Below, piece by piece: positions 23,557 through 32,144 of a stretch of DNA of 33,789 nucleotides. The notes beneath the pieces were generated by a model. That model saw only the letters and a program-made list of their open reading frames with translations, was not told where the DNA came from and searched no databases. The DNA is taken from the NCBI RefSeq assembly GCF_004348545.1, contig NZ_SMKL01000069.1:1-33789 (forward strand), written 5' to 3'. Numbering within the stretch: the first letter of the stretch is position 1; each line of letters starts with the position of its first letter. Origin of the DNA: Jiangella ureilytica. Its GTDB lineage: Bacteria > Actinomycetota > Actinomycetes > Jiangellales > Jiangellaceae. Both the position numbers and the translations under genes were made by a program.

Positions 23557-24876
23557 ATGTCGAACCGACTCGGCCGGCTGGCACCGGCCGTGGGTGCAGT
23601 CCTGGTGCTCGCCGCCTGCGGCGAGAGTGCCGATCCACGGGAGAACACCGACGCCGCCGGCGACGAGGACGGCGGCAGCAGCGGGGGCCAGGTGACGCTG
23701 GTCATGGAGAGCTGGCGCAACGACGACCTCGCCATCTGGGAGGACGTCATCCTGCCCGCCTTCCACGAACAGCACCCGGACATCCGGGTGACCTTCCAGC
23801 CGACGGCGCCGGACGAGTACGACGCCGCCCTGGACGCCAAGCTCTCCGGCGGCACCGCGGGCGACCTGATCACCTGCCGCCCCTTCGACGTCTCGCTGCG
23901 CCTGCACGAGGATGGCCATCTCGCACCGCTGACCGACCTGGAGGGGATGGAGGCCTTCGGCGACGTCGCCCGGGCCGCGTGGTCGACCGACGACGGCTCG
24001 GAAACGTTCTGCGTTCCGATGGCGTCGGTGATCCACGGCTTCCTCTACAACAAGGCGGCGTTCGACGAGCTGGGCCTCACCCCGCCGGAGACGGAGGAGC
24101 AGTTCCACGAGCTGCTCGCCGCGATCGCCGCCGACGGCACGTACGCCCCGTTGGTCATGGGCACCGCCGACCAGTGGGAGGCGGCGACCATGGGCCTGCA
24201 GAACATCGGCCCGAACTACTGGAACGGCGAGGAGGGCAGGCAGGCGCTCATCGACGGCGCCGAGCGGTTCGACGACGAGCAGTACGTCGCCGTCTTCACC
24301 GAGCTCGCCTCGTGGGCGGAGTACCTGCCCAGCGGCTACGAGTCGATGACCTACCCCGACGCGCAGAACATGTTCACCCTCGGCCGCGGGGCGATCTTCC
24401 CCGCCGGTTCCTGGGAGATCGCGCTCTTCAACGAGCAGGCGGACTTCGAGATGGGCGCGTTCGCCCCGCCGCTGCCAGAGGGCCAGGACACCTGCTACAT
24501 CAGCGACCACACCGACATCGGCATCGGCATGAACGCGGCCACCGAGCATCCGGAGGAGGTCAGGACGTTCCTGGAATGGACCACTTCGGCCGAGTTCGCC
24601 GATCTGTACGCCAACGCGCTGCCGGGGTTCTTCCCGATGTCCGACCACGACGTCGAGGTCGACGACCCGCTGGCGCAGGAGTTCCTCAGCTGGCGCGACG
24701 ACTGCGAGTCGACCATCCGCAACTCGTACCAGATCCTCTCGCGCGGTGAGCCCAACCTCGAGAACCAGCTGTGGGACCTCAGCGCGCAGGTGCTCAACGG
24801 CACGGTCCAGCCGGCCGATGCCGCCGCCCAGGCCCAGGCGGGCCTGGAGCGCTGGTACGAGCCGCAGCAGCAGTAG
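23557..24876 (+). CDS. Sugar ABC transporter substrate-binding lipoprotein
   Basis: 439 residues. A lipoprotein signal ends in LAAC with the lipidated Cys21, followed by an acidic glycine/serine linker. The mature part is a family 1 (MalE/UgpB-like) solute-binding protein: VTLVMESWRNDDLAIWEDVI, FHEQHPDIRVTFQPTAPDEY, GFLYNKAAFDELGLTPPETE, FTLGRGAIFPAGSWEIALF. It binds a sugar or oligosaccharide at the outer membrane face and hands it to the two permeases encoded next. Start ATG follows CGGGAGA. It lies between two strong hairpins, which fits the high expression usual for binding proteins. Placement after the secreted oxidising enzyme suggests that its ligand is a product of that enzyme (inference). 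Confidence 0.93.
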   Translation: MSNRLGRLAPAVGAVLVLAACGESADPRENTDAAGDEDGGSSGGQVTLVMESWRNDDLAIWEDVILPAFHEQHPDIRVTFQPTAPDEYDAALDAKLSGGTAGDLITCRPFDVSLRLHEDGHLAPLTDLEGMEAFGDVARAAWSTDDGSETFCVPMASVIHGFLYNKAAFDELGLTPPETEEQFHELLAAIAADGTYAPLVMGTADQWEAATMGLQNIGPNYWNGEEGRQALIDGAERFDDEQYVAVFTELASWAEYLPSGYESMTYPDAQNMFTLGRGAIFPAGSWEIALFNEQADFEMGAFAPPLPEGQDTCYISDHTDIGIGMNAATEHPEEVRTFLEWTTSAEFADLYANALPGFFPMSDHDVEVDDPLAQEFLSWRDDCESTIRNSYQILSRGEPNLENQLWDLSAQVLNGTVQPADAAAQAQAGLERWYEPQQQ

Positions 24877-24884
24877 TGCCGTCC

Positions 24885-24917
24885 GGGTGTGGCGCGGGCT
24901 CGGTCCGCGCCACACCC
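24885..24917 (+). terminator. Perfect 13-bp hairpin between binding protein and permease genes
   Basis: GGGTGTGGCGCGG (24885-24897) pairs perfectly with CCGCGCCACACCC (24905-24917) over a 7-base loop, 9 bases after the binding protein stop. Hairpins here usually protect the upstream mRNA and let the binding protein be made in excess of the permeases. Confidence 0.7.
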
Positions 24918-24937
24918 ACTTCCGCGAAGGAGAACGC

Positions 24938-25909
24938 ATGACCCGACCGCGGACCTCGGCGCCGCCCAAGGGGCTCGATGTCGAGGACACGACGGCGAGC
25001 GGCCGGCCCCCGGCTACGCGGCCCGCCGCCCGGCCGCGTCGCCGGTTCCGCACCCACCTGGTGGTCTTCATCGCGCCGGCGGCGGCGATCTACACGATCT
25101 TCATGGTCTACCCGTTGCTCGACTCGTTGCGGCTCAGCCTGTACGCCCCGGTCGACGGCGTCCAGACGTTCGTCGGGCTGGACAACTTCGTCCATCTGCT
25201 CTCCGACGACCTGCTCTCCGACGCGTTCTGGAACGCGGTGTGGAACAACCTGGTGTTCTTCGCCGTGCACTTCTTCGTCCAGAACCCGATCGGCCTGCTG
25301 CTCGCGGCGCTGCTGGCCGCGCCCACGTTGCGGGGCCGGTCGGCCTACCGCACGCTGCTGTTCATCCCGACGACGCTGAGCGTGGTCATCGTCGGGTTCA
25401 TCTGGCAGCTGATCATCAGCCCGGTGTGGGGGTTCGTCGAGACCCCGCTGCTCGGGCAGTCGAGCACCGCCTTGGTGACGCTCGCGCTGATGTCGGTGTG
25501 GCAGTACATCGGCATCCCGATGATCCTCTTCTACGCCGTCCTCATCAGCATCCCGGACGAGCTCATCGAGGCGGCGACGGTCGACGGCGCCGGCGCCTGG
25601 TCGACGTTCTGGCGGGTCAAGTTTCCGCTGATCCTGCCCACCGTCGGCATCGTCTCGGTCATCACCTACGTCGCGAACATGAACGCCTTCGACCTGATCT
25701 ACACCGTCAAGGGCGCCCTGGCCGGTCCGGACTTCGCCTCGGACATCATGGGGACGCTGTTCTTCCGCACCTTCTTCGGCTTCCAGCTCCAGCAGGGCTC
25801 CAGCACCATGGGCGCCACGGTCGCCACCATGATGTTCCTGCTCATCCTGGCCGGTGTGCTGGCGTACTTCTACGGCTGGCAGCGGCGCATCCAGAGCTAC
25901 CAACTGTGA
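24938..25909 (+). CDS. Sugar ABC transporter permease (MalF/UgpA-like)
   Basis: 323 residues from ATG 24938 after GAAGGAGAA. A basic N-terminal tail (about 40 residues, rich in Arg/Pro) precedes six predicted transmembrane helices, starting with VVFIAPAAAIYTIFMVYPLL. The cytoplasmic EAA loop that docks with the ATPase is present as EAATVDGAGAWSTFWRVKFP followed by LILP. This is the carbohydrate-uptake-1 family. No ATPase gene lies in the operon, as is usual in actinomycetes, where a shared MsiK-type ATPase serves many importers. The neighbouring second permease starts 11 bases after its stop. Confidence 0.93.
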   Translation: MTRPRTSAPPKGLDVEDTTASGRPPATRPAARPRRRFRTHLVVFIAPAAAIYTIFMVYPLLDSLRLSLYAPVDGVQTFVGLDNFVHLLSDDLLSDAFWNAVWNNLVFFAVHFFVQNPIGLLLAALLAAPTLRGRSAYRTLLFIPTTLSVVIVGFIWQLIISPVWGFVETPLLGQSSTALVTLALMSVWQYIGIPMILFYAVLISIPDELIEAATVDGAGAWSTFWRVKFPLILPTVGIVSVITYVANMNAFDLIYTVKGALAGPDFASDIMGTLFFRTFFGFQLQQGSSTMGATVATMMFLLILAGVLAYFYGWQRRIQSYQL

Positions 25910-25919
25910 GGAGCCCAGA

Positions 25920-26804
25920 GTGAGCGCTGTGAGCACCCCGGTGCGCGGTGTCGCGCGGCCGCCGCGGGCGGGCCGGACCTGGCGGGCACGGGCCGGTGTG
26001 GCCGTCCCGCACCTCATCCTGATCGCCTACGTCGTCGTGGCGTGCGGGCCGATCGCGCTGATCGTCATGAACGCGTTCAAGTCCCGCCAGGCGATCTTCG
26101 AGGAGCCGTTCGCCTTCCCGACGCCGTCGACGTTGGACCTCGGCGGGTTCGAGACGGTCTTCACCAGGGCCCGGTTCGAGCTGTATTTCCTCAACAGCTT
26201 CATCGTGACCGTCAGCACAGTGGTCCTGGTGCTGCTGCTCGGGTCGATGGCGGCATTCGCCCTGGCCGAGTACCGGTTCGCCGGTATCACCGTCGTGTCG
26301 CTGTACATGGCGGTGGGAATCATGATCCCGATCCGGCTCGGCACGGTCGGCATCCTCGACCTCATGGTCCGGCTGAACCTGGTGAACTCGCTGGCCGGGC
26401 TGGTGCTGGTGTACACCGCGATGGGGCTGCCGCTGGCCGTGTTCGTGCTGACCGCGTTCTTCAAACAGGTGCCGGGCGACCTGAAGGACGCTGCCCGCAT
26501 CGATGGCGCCAGCGAGTACCGGGTGTACGCGCTGGCCCTGCCGCTGGTGCGGCCGGGGCTGGCGGCCATCGGCGTGTACACCATGCTGCCGATCTGGAAC
26601 GACCTGTGGTTCCCGCTGATCCTCACACCCGGCGAGGGGGTCCGCACGGTGACGCTGGGCACCCAGCTGTTCCTCGGGCAGTTCGTCAGCGACTGGAACG
26701 CTGTGCTCGCGGTGCTGACGCTGGCCGCGCTGCCGATGCTGGCCCTGTTCATCATCTTCTCGCGGCAGTTCGTGCGCGGACTGACGTCAGGAGCGATCAA
26801 GTGA
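25920..26804 (+). CDS. Sugar ABC transporter permease (MalG/UgpE-like)
   Basis: 294 residues from a GTG at 25920, preceded by GAGGAG; it begins 10 bases after the first permease. Six predicted transmembrane helices, an EAA-type loop (DAARIDGASEYRVYALALPL then VRPGL) and the C-terminal SRQFVRGLTSGAIK typical of MalG-like subunits. It forms the heterodimeric channel with the preceding permease. Its stop overlaps the start of the next gene (GTGA), so import and the first intracellular oxidoreductase are translationally coupled. Confidence 0.94.
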   Translation: MSAVSTPVRGVARPPRAGRTWRARAGVAVPHLILIAYVVVACGPIALIVMNAFKSRQAIFEEPFAFPTPSTLDLGGFETVFTRARFELYFLNSFIVTVSTVVLVLLLGSMAAFALAEYRFAGITVVSLYMAVGIMIPIRLGTVGILDLMVRLNLVNSLAGLVLVYTAMGLPLAVFVLTAFFKQVPGDLKDAARIDGASEYRVYALALPLVRPGLAAIGVYTMLPIWNDLWFPLILTPGEGVRTVTLGTQLFLGQFVSDWNAVLAVLTLAALPMLALFIIFSRQFVRGLTSGAIK

Positions 26805-27805
26805 GCCCGACGCGCATCGGCATCGTCGGGGCCGGCTTCATGGGGTCGGTCCACGCGGCGGCGTGGGCGGACTGCCCGGACGCCCGGCTGACCGCGGTCG
26901 TCGGCGGGTCCGGCGGCCCGCCCGCGCGGCTGGCGGCGGAGCACGGCATGCGGGTCTGTGCGAGCCTGGACGAGCTGCTCGACCAGGTCGACGTCGTCGA
27001 CGTCTGCGTCCCTACCGACCTGCATCACGAGGTCACGGTCCGCGCGGCCCGGGCCGGACGAGCCGTCGTCTGCGAGAAGCCGCTGGCCCGCACGCCGGGT
27101 GAGGCAGCGGACATGATCGCGGTGTGCCGGGAGGCCGGCGTGCCTCTGCTGCCCGCACACGTCGTGCGGTTCTTCCCCGAGTACGCGGCGGCGAAGGCGG
27201 CGGTCGACGCCGGTGCGATCGGTGAACCGGCGGTGCTCCGGCTGACCCGGGCGTCGTTCCAGCCGGCGAAGCCCGCGGGCAACTGGTACCTCGACGAGGC
27301 GCGCTCGGGCGGACTGCATGTCGACCTGATGGTGCACGACCTCGACTACGCCCGCTGGATCGCCGGCGAGGTCGTGGGTGTGCACGCGCGCAGCCTCCGG
27401 GCGGCCCGTCCGGACGCCGGCACCGACCACGTCCTTGCCATCCTGCGGCACGCACCGGGCGCGATCAGCCATGTCGAGGCGTCGTGGGCGCAGCCGCCGC
27501 CGACGTTTCGCACCCGGGTGGAGATCGCCGGGACCGGTGGCCTGCTCGACTTCGACTCCGACGGCAGCGCGCCGGTGCGCCCGAACCTGCGGGCCGGCGC
27601 CGCGGCGGGGCCGATGCCGCTGCCGTCCAGCCCGCTCGCCGTGTCGCCCTACGCGATCCAGCTGCGGCACTTCCTCGACGTCGTCCGCGGTGCCGCGGCG
27701 CCGATCGTGACGGCCGACGACGCCCTTGCCGCCGTGCGCATCGCGACGGCGATCGGACGGTCGATCGCCACCGGCCGGCCCGCTGACGTGGAGGTGGCCG
27801 CATGA
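26801..27805 (+). CDS. Gfo/Idh/MocA family oxidoreductase 1
   Basis: 334 residues from GTG 26801. The Rossmann motif GIVGAGFMG (residues 7-15; GxGxxG) is followed by CEKPLART (Glu-Lys-Pro at 92-94, carrying the catalytic-site lysine) and GGLHVDLMVHDLDYARWI, the usual metal-free active-site helix with His-x3-Asp. Members oxidise or reduce sugar ring carbons with NAD(P), including the C3 position of glycosides. It overlaps the permease stop by four bases and the next gene by four bases. In this operon I infer reduction of an imported 3-keto-sugar to the plain sugar, or the reverse. Confidence 0.92.
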   Translation: MSPTRIGIVGAGFMGSVHAAAWADCPDARLTAVVGGSGGPPARLAAEHGMRVCASLDELLDQVDVVDVCVPTDLHHEVTVRAARAGRAVVCEKPLARTPGEAADMIAVCREAGVPLLPAHVVRFFPEYAAAKAAVDAGAIGEPAVLRLTRASFQPAKPAGNWYLDEARSGGLHVDLMVHDLDYARWIAGEVVGVHARSLRAARPDAGTDHVLAILRHAPGAISHVEASWAQPPPTFRTRVEIAGTGGLLDFDSDGSAPVRPNLRAGAAAGPMPLPSSPLAVSPYAIQLRHFLDVVRGAAAPIVTADDALAAVRIATAIGRSIATGRPADVEVAA

Positions 27806-28791
27806 GGGTCGGGTTCTTGTCCACCGCACACGTGCACGTCGACGCGTACGTCGGGAACGTCCGGGCCGCCGGGGCCGAGGCGGCCGGCGTCACCGACGAC
27901 GACGCCGAGCGCGGCACCCGGTGGGCCGCCGCGCACGCGGTGCCGTGGTTCTCCTCGCCGGAGCACCTGCTGGACGCGGGACTCGACGCCGTCATCGTCG
28001 GGTCGGAGACAGTGCATCACCGCCGCCTGGTGGAGCTGGCGGCCGCGGCCGGTGTGGCCGTCCTCTGCGAGAAGCCGCTCGCCACCAACGACGACGACGC
28101 GCGCGCCATCGTCGACGTGTGCGCCGCCGCGGGCGTGCCGCTGATGACCGCGTTCCCCATGCGGTTCAGCCCGCCGCTGCGTGAGACCGCGGCTCTGCTC
28201 GCCGACGGCGCGCTCGGCGAGGTCTACGCGTGCACCGGCACGAACCAGAGCGTGCTGCCGACGAGGCACGGCGCCTGGTTCGCCGACCCCGTGCTGGCCG
28301 GCGGGGGTGCCGTCATGGACCACGTGGTGCACCTGGCCGACGTCCTGCGCTGGTACCTGGGCCACGACCCGGTCGAGGTGTACGCGGCCACCAACCGGGT
28401 CCTGCACCGCGACACCGTCGCCGTCGAGACCGGCGGACTGGTCATGCTCGGCTACCCCGACGGCGTCTTCGCGACGATCGATTCCAGCTGGAGCCGCCCG
28501 GAGGGGTATCCCACCTGGGGCGGGCTGACCCTCGAGCTGGTCGGCGAGCACGGCACGATCGCCGTCGACGCCTTCAGCCAGCACCTGACCGTGCATCGCG
28601 CGCCGCCGGACCGGCTGGACTGGCCGACGTGGGGGTCCGATGCCAACCAAGGCATGATCGAGGAGTTCCTTGACGCGGCCCGGCAGCGGCGCGTGCCGTC
28701 CGTCACCGGTGAGGACGGACTGGCGGCGACCCGGGTGGCGCTGGCGGCGTACCGCTCGGCCGCCAGTGGCGAACCGGTGGCACTGCCCTAG
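27802..28791 (+). CDS. Gfo/Idh/MocA family oxidoreductase 2
   Basis: 329 residues; ATG 27802 overlaps the previous stop (ATGA). The N-terminal strand reads VGFLSTAHVHVDAY in place of the standard GxGxxG loop, a variant seen in some family members. CEKPLATN (Glu-Lys-Pro at 90-92) and GGGAVMDHVVHLADVLRWYL keep the core active site. Low similarity to its neighbour suggests a different substrate or step, perhaps a second ring position or an epimerisation through a keto intermediate. It is the last gene of the operon; no hairpin terminator was seen after it. Confidence 0.9.
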   Translation: MRVGFLSTAHVHVDAYVGNVRAAGAEAAGVTDDDAERGTRWAAAHAVPWFSSPEHLLDAGLDAVIVGSETVHHRRLVELAAAAGVAVLCEKPLATNDDDARAIVDVCAAAGVPLMTAFPMRFSPPLRETAALLADGALGEVYACTGTNQSVLPTRHGAWFADPVLAGGGAVMDHVVHLADVLRWYLGHDPVEVYAATNRVLHRDTVAVETGGLVMLGYPDGVFATIDSSWSRPEGYPTWGGLTLELVGEHGTIAVDAFSQHLTVHRAPPDRLDWPTWGSDANQGMIEEFLDAARQRRVPSVTGEDGLAATRVALAAYRSAASGEPVALP

Positions 28792-28945
28792 CGGCGGCCG
28801 CGTTGAGTCCATGCGCCGCGTGGTGCCGTTCGTGGTGCGAACTGGAGTGAACGAGTGTGGCCGCGGGTACGTGGTGCAGCTGTCGGTGAGCGTCCGATCA
28901 GCGCCGAGCGGGCGTCATCCCACGACGCCCAGTCACCGACTGTCC

Positions 28946-29115
28946 TCACGCGTCGCCCGCGGGCAGGGTCTGGTCGTCGTCGGTTCGGACAGGCAGCAAC
29001 AGGGCCGGCTCGTCCGGGCGGAACCGCATGTGTTCGAGCTCGTGGGTGATGCCACGGCGGCGCAGTGTCTCGGCGCCGGCCGCGTGCCCGATCCAGGTCC
29101 ATGCGTGGGTGCGTG
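28946..29115 (-). pseudogene. 3' relic of an unidentified gene
   Basis: An uninterrupted minus-strand stretch reads RTHAWTWIGHAAGAETLRRR, GITHELEHMRFRPDEPALLL, PVRTDDDQ and a stop at 28946. Composition and codon use look coding, but there is no start, and upstream the frame breaks near a second stray tail (WESFRHQLDHGAAAQTDWVT). I do not recognise the protein. Confidence 0.35.
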
Positions 29116-29209
29116 TCAGTCACGGAGCCTCGCTCTTGGGCGTGACCCAGTCCGTCTGGGCGGCTGCCCCGTGGTCGAGCTGGTGCCGGAAGGACTCCCA
29201 CGCGGGCCG

Positions 29210-29346
29210 GTGTCCGCGGCATACGGCTGTCCGGCGGTGAGGTCCAGCACACCGCCGTCGCACGAGCCCTCGTGCGGCGGCCGGACCTGCTGGTACTCGA
29301 CGACGTGTCCAGCGCACGCGATGTCGAGACCGAGAGAAGCCTGTGA
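29210..29346 (+). pseudogene. Relic of an ABC transporter ATP-binding protein
   Basis: The plus strand reads RLSGGEVQHTAVARALVRRP, DLLVLDDVSSARDVETERSL and a stop at 29344. This is the ABC signature (LSGGx) plus Walker B and D-loop of an ABC ATPase, with Walker B ending in DD in place of DE. The Walker A half is absent upstream and the downstream H-loop part is not readable, so only a 45-residue core survives. It is unrelated in position to the sugar importer operon. Confidence 0.6.
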
Positions 29347-29531
29347 GATCGGCTGCTTGGCGAGTCGCAGCCGGGCCGGGTCAGCGCGACTCGCTGATCC
29401 GCCTCCATCGGGTGTGCCGGTTCGAGAATCACGCGAGCTCGTCGTGGACGTGGGGGCGATCCGCCGGCTCCTGAACCAGATCCAGGCAGCCGGCGGATCA
29501 CCGGAAACCCCTCCGTGTTCGGCGCGTCGCG

Positions 29532-30965
29532 TCAGCGCCTCGGCACGACGACGGCGTGCGTGGCCCGGGCCGCGGCGGTGCCGTGGCACAGGAATGTCTG
29601 GCCGGTGAACACGTCGGTCGTGGAGCACCCTTCGTTGTCGGTGAGGGTGACCCGGGCATGGTGCACTCCCGAGGTCCGGTACACGTGCGTCGGCGTCGGT
29701 CCGCCGTCGGCCAGCCTGGTGCCGTCGCCGAAGTCCCAGTCGTAGCGGGCCACCGTCCCGTCCGGGTCGGCCCCGCCGGTGGCGTCGAACCTGGTCACCG
29801 TCCCGGCCCGGCCAGCGGTCGCGGTGAGCGCCGCGACCGGGCCCTGGTTCGGCCGGATCGCCAGCGACTGCGACGCCGGGCCTCGCCCACCGGTCCGCAC
29901 CGGGGAACCCGGAGTGGGGACCAGCCCGTCGGAGGTCACCCGGTACGCAGACAGCTCGCTGGAGTCGAAGTTGCTCACGAACAGGAACCGTCCGTCCGGG
30001 CTGGTGGTGATGCCGACCGGCCCAAGTCCGGCCTTGACCGGCTCTCCGAGCGGGCGCAACCGGCCGTTCTGCCGCACGTGGAAGGCGGTGACCCCGCCGG
30101 TTCCGCTGTCGGGGCGGTCCTGGCCCGGGCTGGCGACGAACAGCCGCCGGCCGTCAGGGGAGATCGCAATGCCCTCGGAGTGGTCGGCGACGGCGTAGGG
30201 CGACCCGGGCACGGCAGTGAGCCGGCCATCGTGGCGGATTCGGAAGCCGTAGACCTCGTCGGTGCTGATAGTGGCGATGTATAGGAACCGGCCGTCCGGC
30301 GTGATCCCCATACCCGTCGCCGCACCGCCGGTCTCCGCCACGACGCCGCGCGACCGCAACTCGCCGTCGGTGCCGATCGCGAAGCGGACGAGGACGTTCG
30401 TCGGCTCGGTCAACGGGATGCCGTGGCCGACGTAGAGCGAGTGGCCGTCCGGAGAGACGACCAAGCCGCGTGGGTTGGCGAACCCGGTCGCGACCGGGTT
30501 CCCGCGGCGGGCCAGCGTGCCGTCGGCGGCGACGTCGAAGACAGTGATGGTGTCGGAGCCGACGTTGCTCACGTACAGCGACCGCCCGTCGGGTGTCATA
30601 GCGATGCCGAAGGTGAAGCTGCCCCCCGTGGGCACCGGCGGCGCCAGTAACGACAGCTCGCCGTTCTCGCCCACCGCGTAGGCGGCGACGCGCCCCGAGT
30701 CCCGGTACGCCACGTAGGCGACGTCGCCGTCAGGGGCGAACACGACACTGTTGGAGCCGTCTCGCCCGCCGGTGGGTTCGAGAATTCCGGTGGCATCGGG
30801 GGTCCCGTCCGCGCCGACGACGAACGACGCGACATCGCTACTGCCGCCGTTGCCGACGACCAGGGTGCGGCTCACCGCCGGCTCGTCACCCGACGCCCCG
30901 GGAACGGCACCGGTGGACGTCGCCAAGCCTGCCGCGAGTCCGGCAGCCAACATGCGTACGAACAT
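29532..30965 (-). CDS. Secreted lactonase-type beta-propeller protein with PKD domain
   Basis: 477 residues from ATG 30965, with GGAGG seven bases before it. A signal peptide (MFVRMLAAGLAAGLATSTGA) is followed by a seven-bladed propeller of the lactonase/YncE type with repeated blade motifs of the form SPDGRxLFVxN (TPDGRSLYVSNVGSDTITVF, SPDGHSLYVGHG, TPDGRFLYIATI, SPDGRRLFVASPG, SPDGRFLFVSNF). Residues about 390-455 form a PKD domain (DWDFGDGTRLADGG, THVYRTSGVHHARVTLTDNE). Extracellular lactonases of this fold hydrolyse phosphogluconolactone-like rings, but many members only bind or display; the reaction here is open. Transcribed divergently from the FN3 protein gene. Confidence 0.88.
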   Translation of the reverse strand: MFVRMLAAGLAAGLATSTGAVPGASGDEPAVSRTLVVGNGGSSDVASFVVGADGTPDATGILEPTGGRDGSNSVVFAPDGDVAYVAYRDSGRVAAYAVGENGELSLLAPPVPTGGSFTFGIAMTPDGRSLYVSNVGSDTITVFDVAADGTLARRGNPVATGFANPRGLVVSPDGHSLYVGHGIPLTEPTNVLVRFAIGTDGELRSRGVVAETGGAATGMGITPDGRFLYIATISTDEVYGFRIRHDGRLTAVPGSPYAVADHSEGIAISPDGRRLFVASPGQDRPDSGTGGVTAFHVRQNGRLRPLGEPVKAGLGPVGITTSPDGRFLFVSNFDSSELSAYRVTSDGLVPTPGSPVRTGGRGPASQSLAIRPNQGPVAALTATAGRAGTVTRFDATGGADPDGTVARYDWDFGDGTRLADGGPTPTHVYRTSGVHHARVTLTDNEGCSTTDVFTGQTFLCHGTAAARATHAVVVPRR

Positions 30966-31308
30966 GCTCGATCCTCCAAGGATCGCCGGCGGACCACGTG
31001 AGGGCGGTGCCGTGGTCCGGCGGCGAGAAGAGCCCTCGGCATCGATTACGGGATCAGGCCCGCGATGGACGGAACGTATGACGAAGGTCACACGGGCAAC
31101 CCGTGCATCCATGATCGGCGCGACGGGGTCGCCGCCGGTCCGCGGCTGGCGGCCTACGGCGCATATGCAATCCATCCGAACATCTCACGTCGTATCTCTG
31201 TGGACGCGGTTGCGGCTCGGTCCTACGCCGGGGTACTCAACGCACTGTCGTCAAGTCGTTAGACGCAGCCCGATGGCAAGTGGCAGCCTCATAGGAAAGG
31301 AACACGCC
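30966..31308. other. Divergent intergenic region without gene
   Basis: About 340 bp between two secreted-protein genes. It has lower GC than its neighbours near 31150-31250 and must hold both promoters. A short dyad CACGGG-CAA-CCCGTG lies near 31092. No gene or RNA was recognised. Confidence 0.5.
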
Positions 31309-31968
31309 ATGCGCGACAATCTACGTCGCATTCTTGCGGTCGTTTGCGCGAGCGCGGCCATCGCCGTCATGTCCGGCGGCACGACCCAGGCAGCCCCTCC
31401 ACCGACCGGCGTCCGCATCACCGAAACCGGGTTCGACACGATCTCACTCGCCTGGTCGCCGGTCTCGGATGCTGAGTTCTATCGCGTGCTGGTCAACGGA
31501 GTCTGGCGAGCTGGGGTCTACTCTCCCGAGATCGCGACCACCGTGACTCAGCTGAGCCCGGGCACGACGTACGTCATCGAGGTGCAGGCGCGGACGGCCG
31601 ATGGCGACTTCGGGCCGAGCGCCACTCTTCGCACGAGCACGCTCGACGACGCTGAGCCCCCGACGACGCCAACTGGTCTTCACGAGACCCGCGACTCAAC
31701 CGGACGATGGACCGGCCTGACCTGGAACGCCTCAACCGACAACTGGAAGGTCGGCAGCTATCGCCTGTACGCCAACGGTCGACTGACGCTGATCGGCGGC
31801 GACGTCGCAGAACCATGGCGGCTCACCGACCCATACCACGGCGGCCTGACCTGCGGCGCGACTTACGAATTCACCGTTGAGGCCATCGACTGGAGCGGTA
31901 ACACGTCCGCACGCAGCGACCCGTTGACCGCCACCATCCCACCATGTGGTGCAGCCGCATCATTCTGA
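31309..31968 (+). CDS. Secreted protein with two fibronectin type III domains
   Basis: 219 residues from ATG 31309 after AGGAA. A Sec signal (cleavage near residue 28, TQA) precedes two FN3 domains: one at about 31-113 (PTGVRITETGFDTISLAWSP, SPGTTYVIEVQARTADGD) and one at about 117-215 (PPTTPTGLHETRDSTGRWTG, TYEFTVEAIDWSGNTSARSD). There is no catalytic domain. FN3 pairs are usually linkers or binding modules of secreted polysaccharide-active enzymes; a free-standing two-domain protein may bind a surface or polymer. The codon use is a little less GC-biased than in the sugar operon. Confidence 0.88.
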   Translation: MRDNLRRILAVVCASAAIAVMSGGTTQAAPPPTGVRITETGFDTISLAWSPVSDAEFYRVLVNGVWRAGVYSPEIATTVTQLSPGTTYVIEVQARTADGDFGPSATLRTSTLDDAEPPTTPTGLHETRDSTGRWTGLTWNASTDNWKVGSYRLYANGRLTLIGGDVAEPWRLTDPYHGGLTCGATYEFTVEAIDWSGNTSARSDPLTATIPPCGAAASF

Positions 31969-32144
31969 ATGGCTGCATGCTCCTCCATCGGGTGAGACCG
32001 AGCGAGAAATCTCCGCCGATCAGCTTCTGGAGTCAGCGGCCACGCTCGGCCGTGACCAGGTGAACTCGTCGCAGCTTCTCTGAGTGGCTCGTTCCGCCAG
32101 CGCAGCGGGCAGTCTCCCCTGACCGGGCAGTAAAGGTGGTGTCA

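Noticed and set aside
19998-29501. Long minus-strand frames opposite the sugar operon and beyond it (for example 19998-22226, 22356-23528, 23365-25071, 26027-27829)
   Set aside because: They lie antisense to well-identified genes, have repetitive Arg/Gly/Val/Asp composition and no motifs. Such shadows are expected in DNA with extreme third-position GC.
31065-31262. A 65-codon plus-strand frame before the FN3 gene
   Set aside because: No ribosome site, no recognisable feature, and it lies in the region that must hold both divergent promoters.
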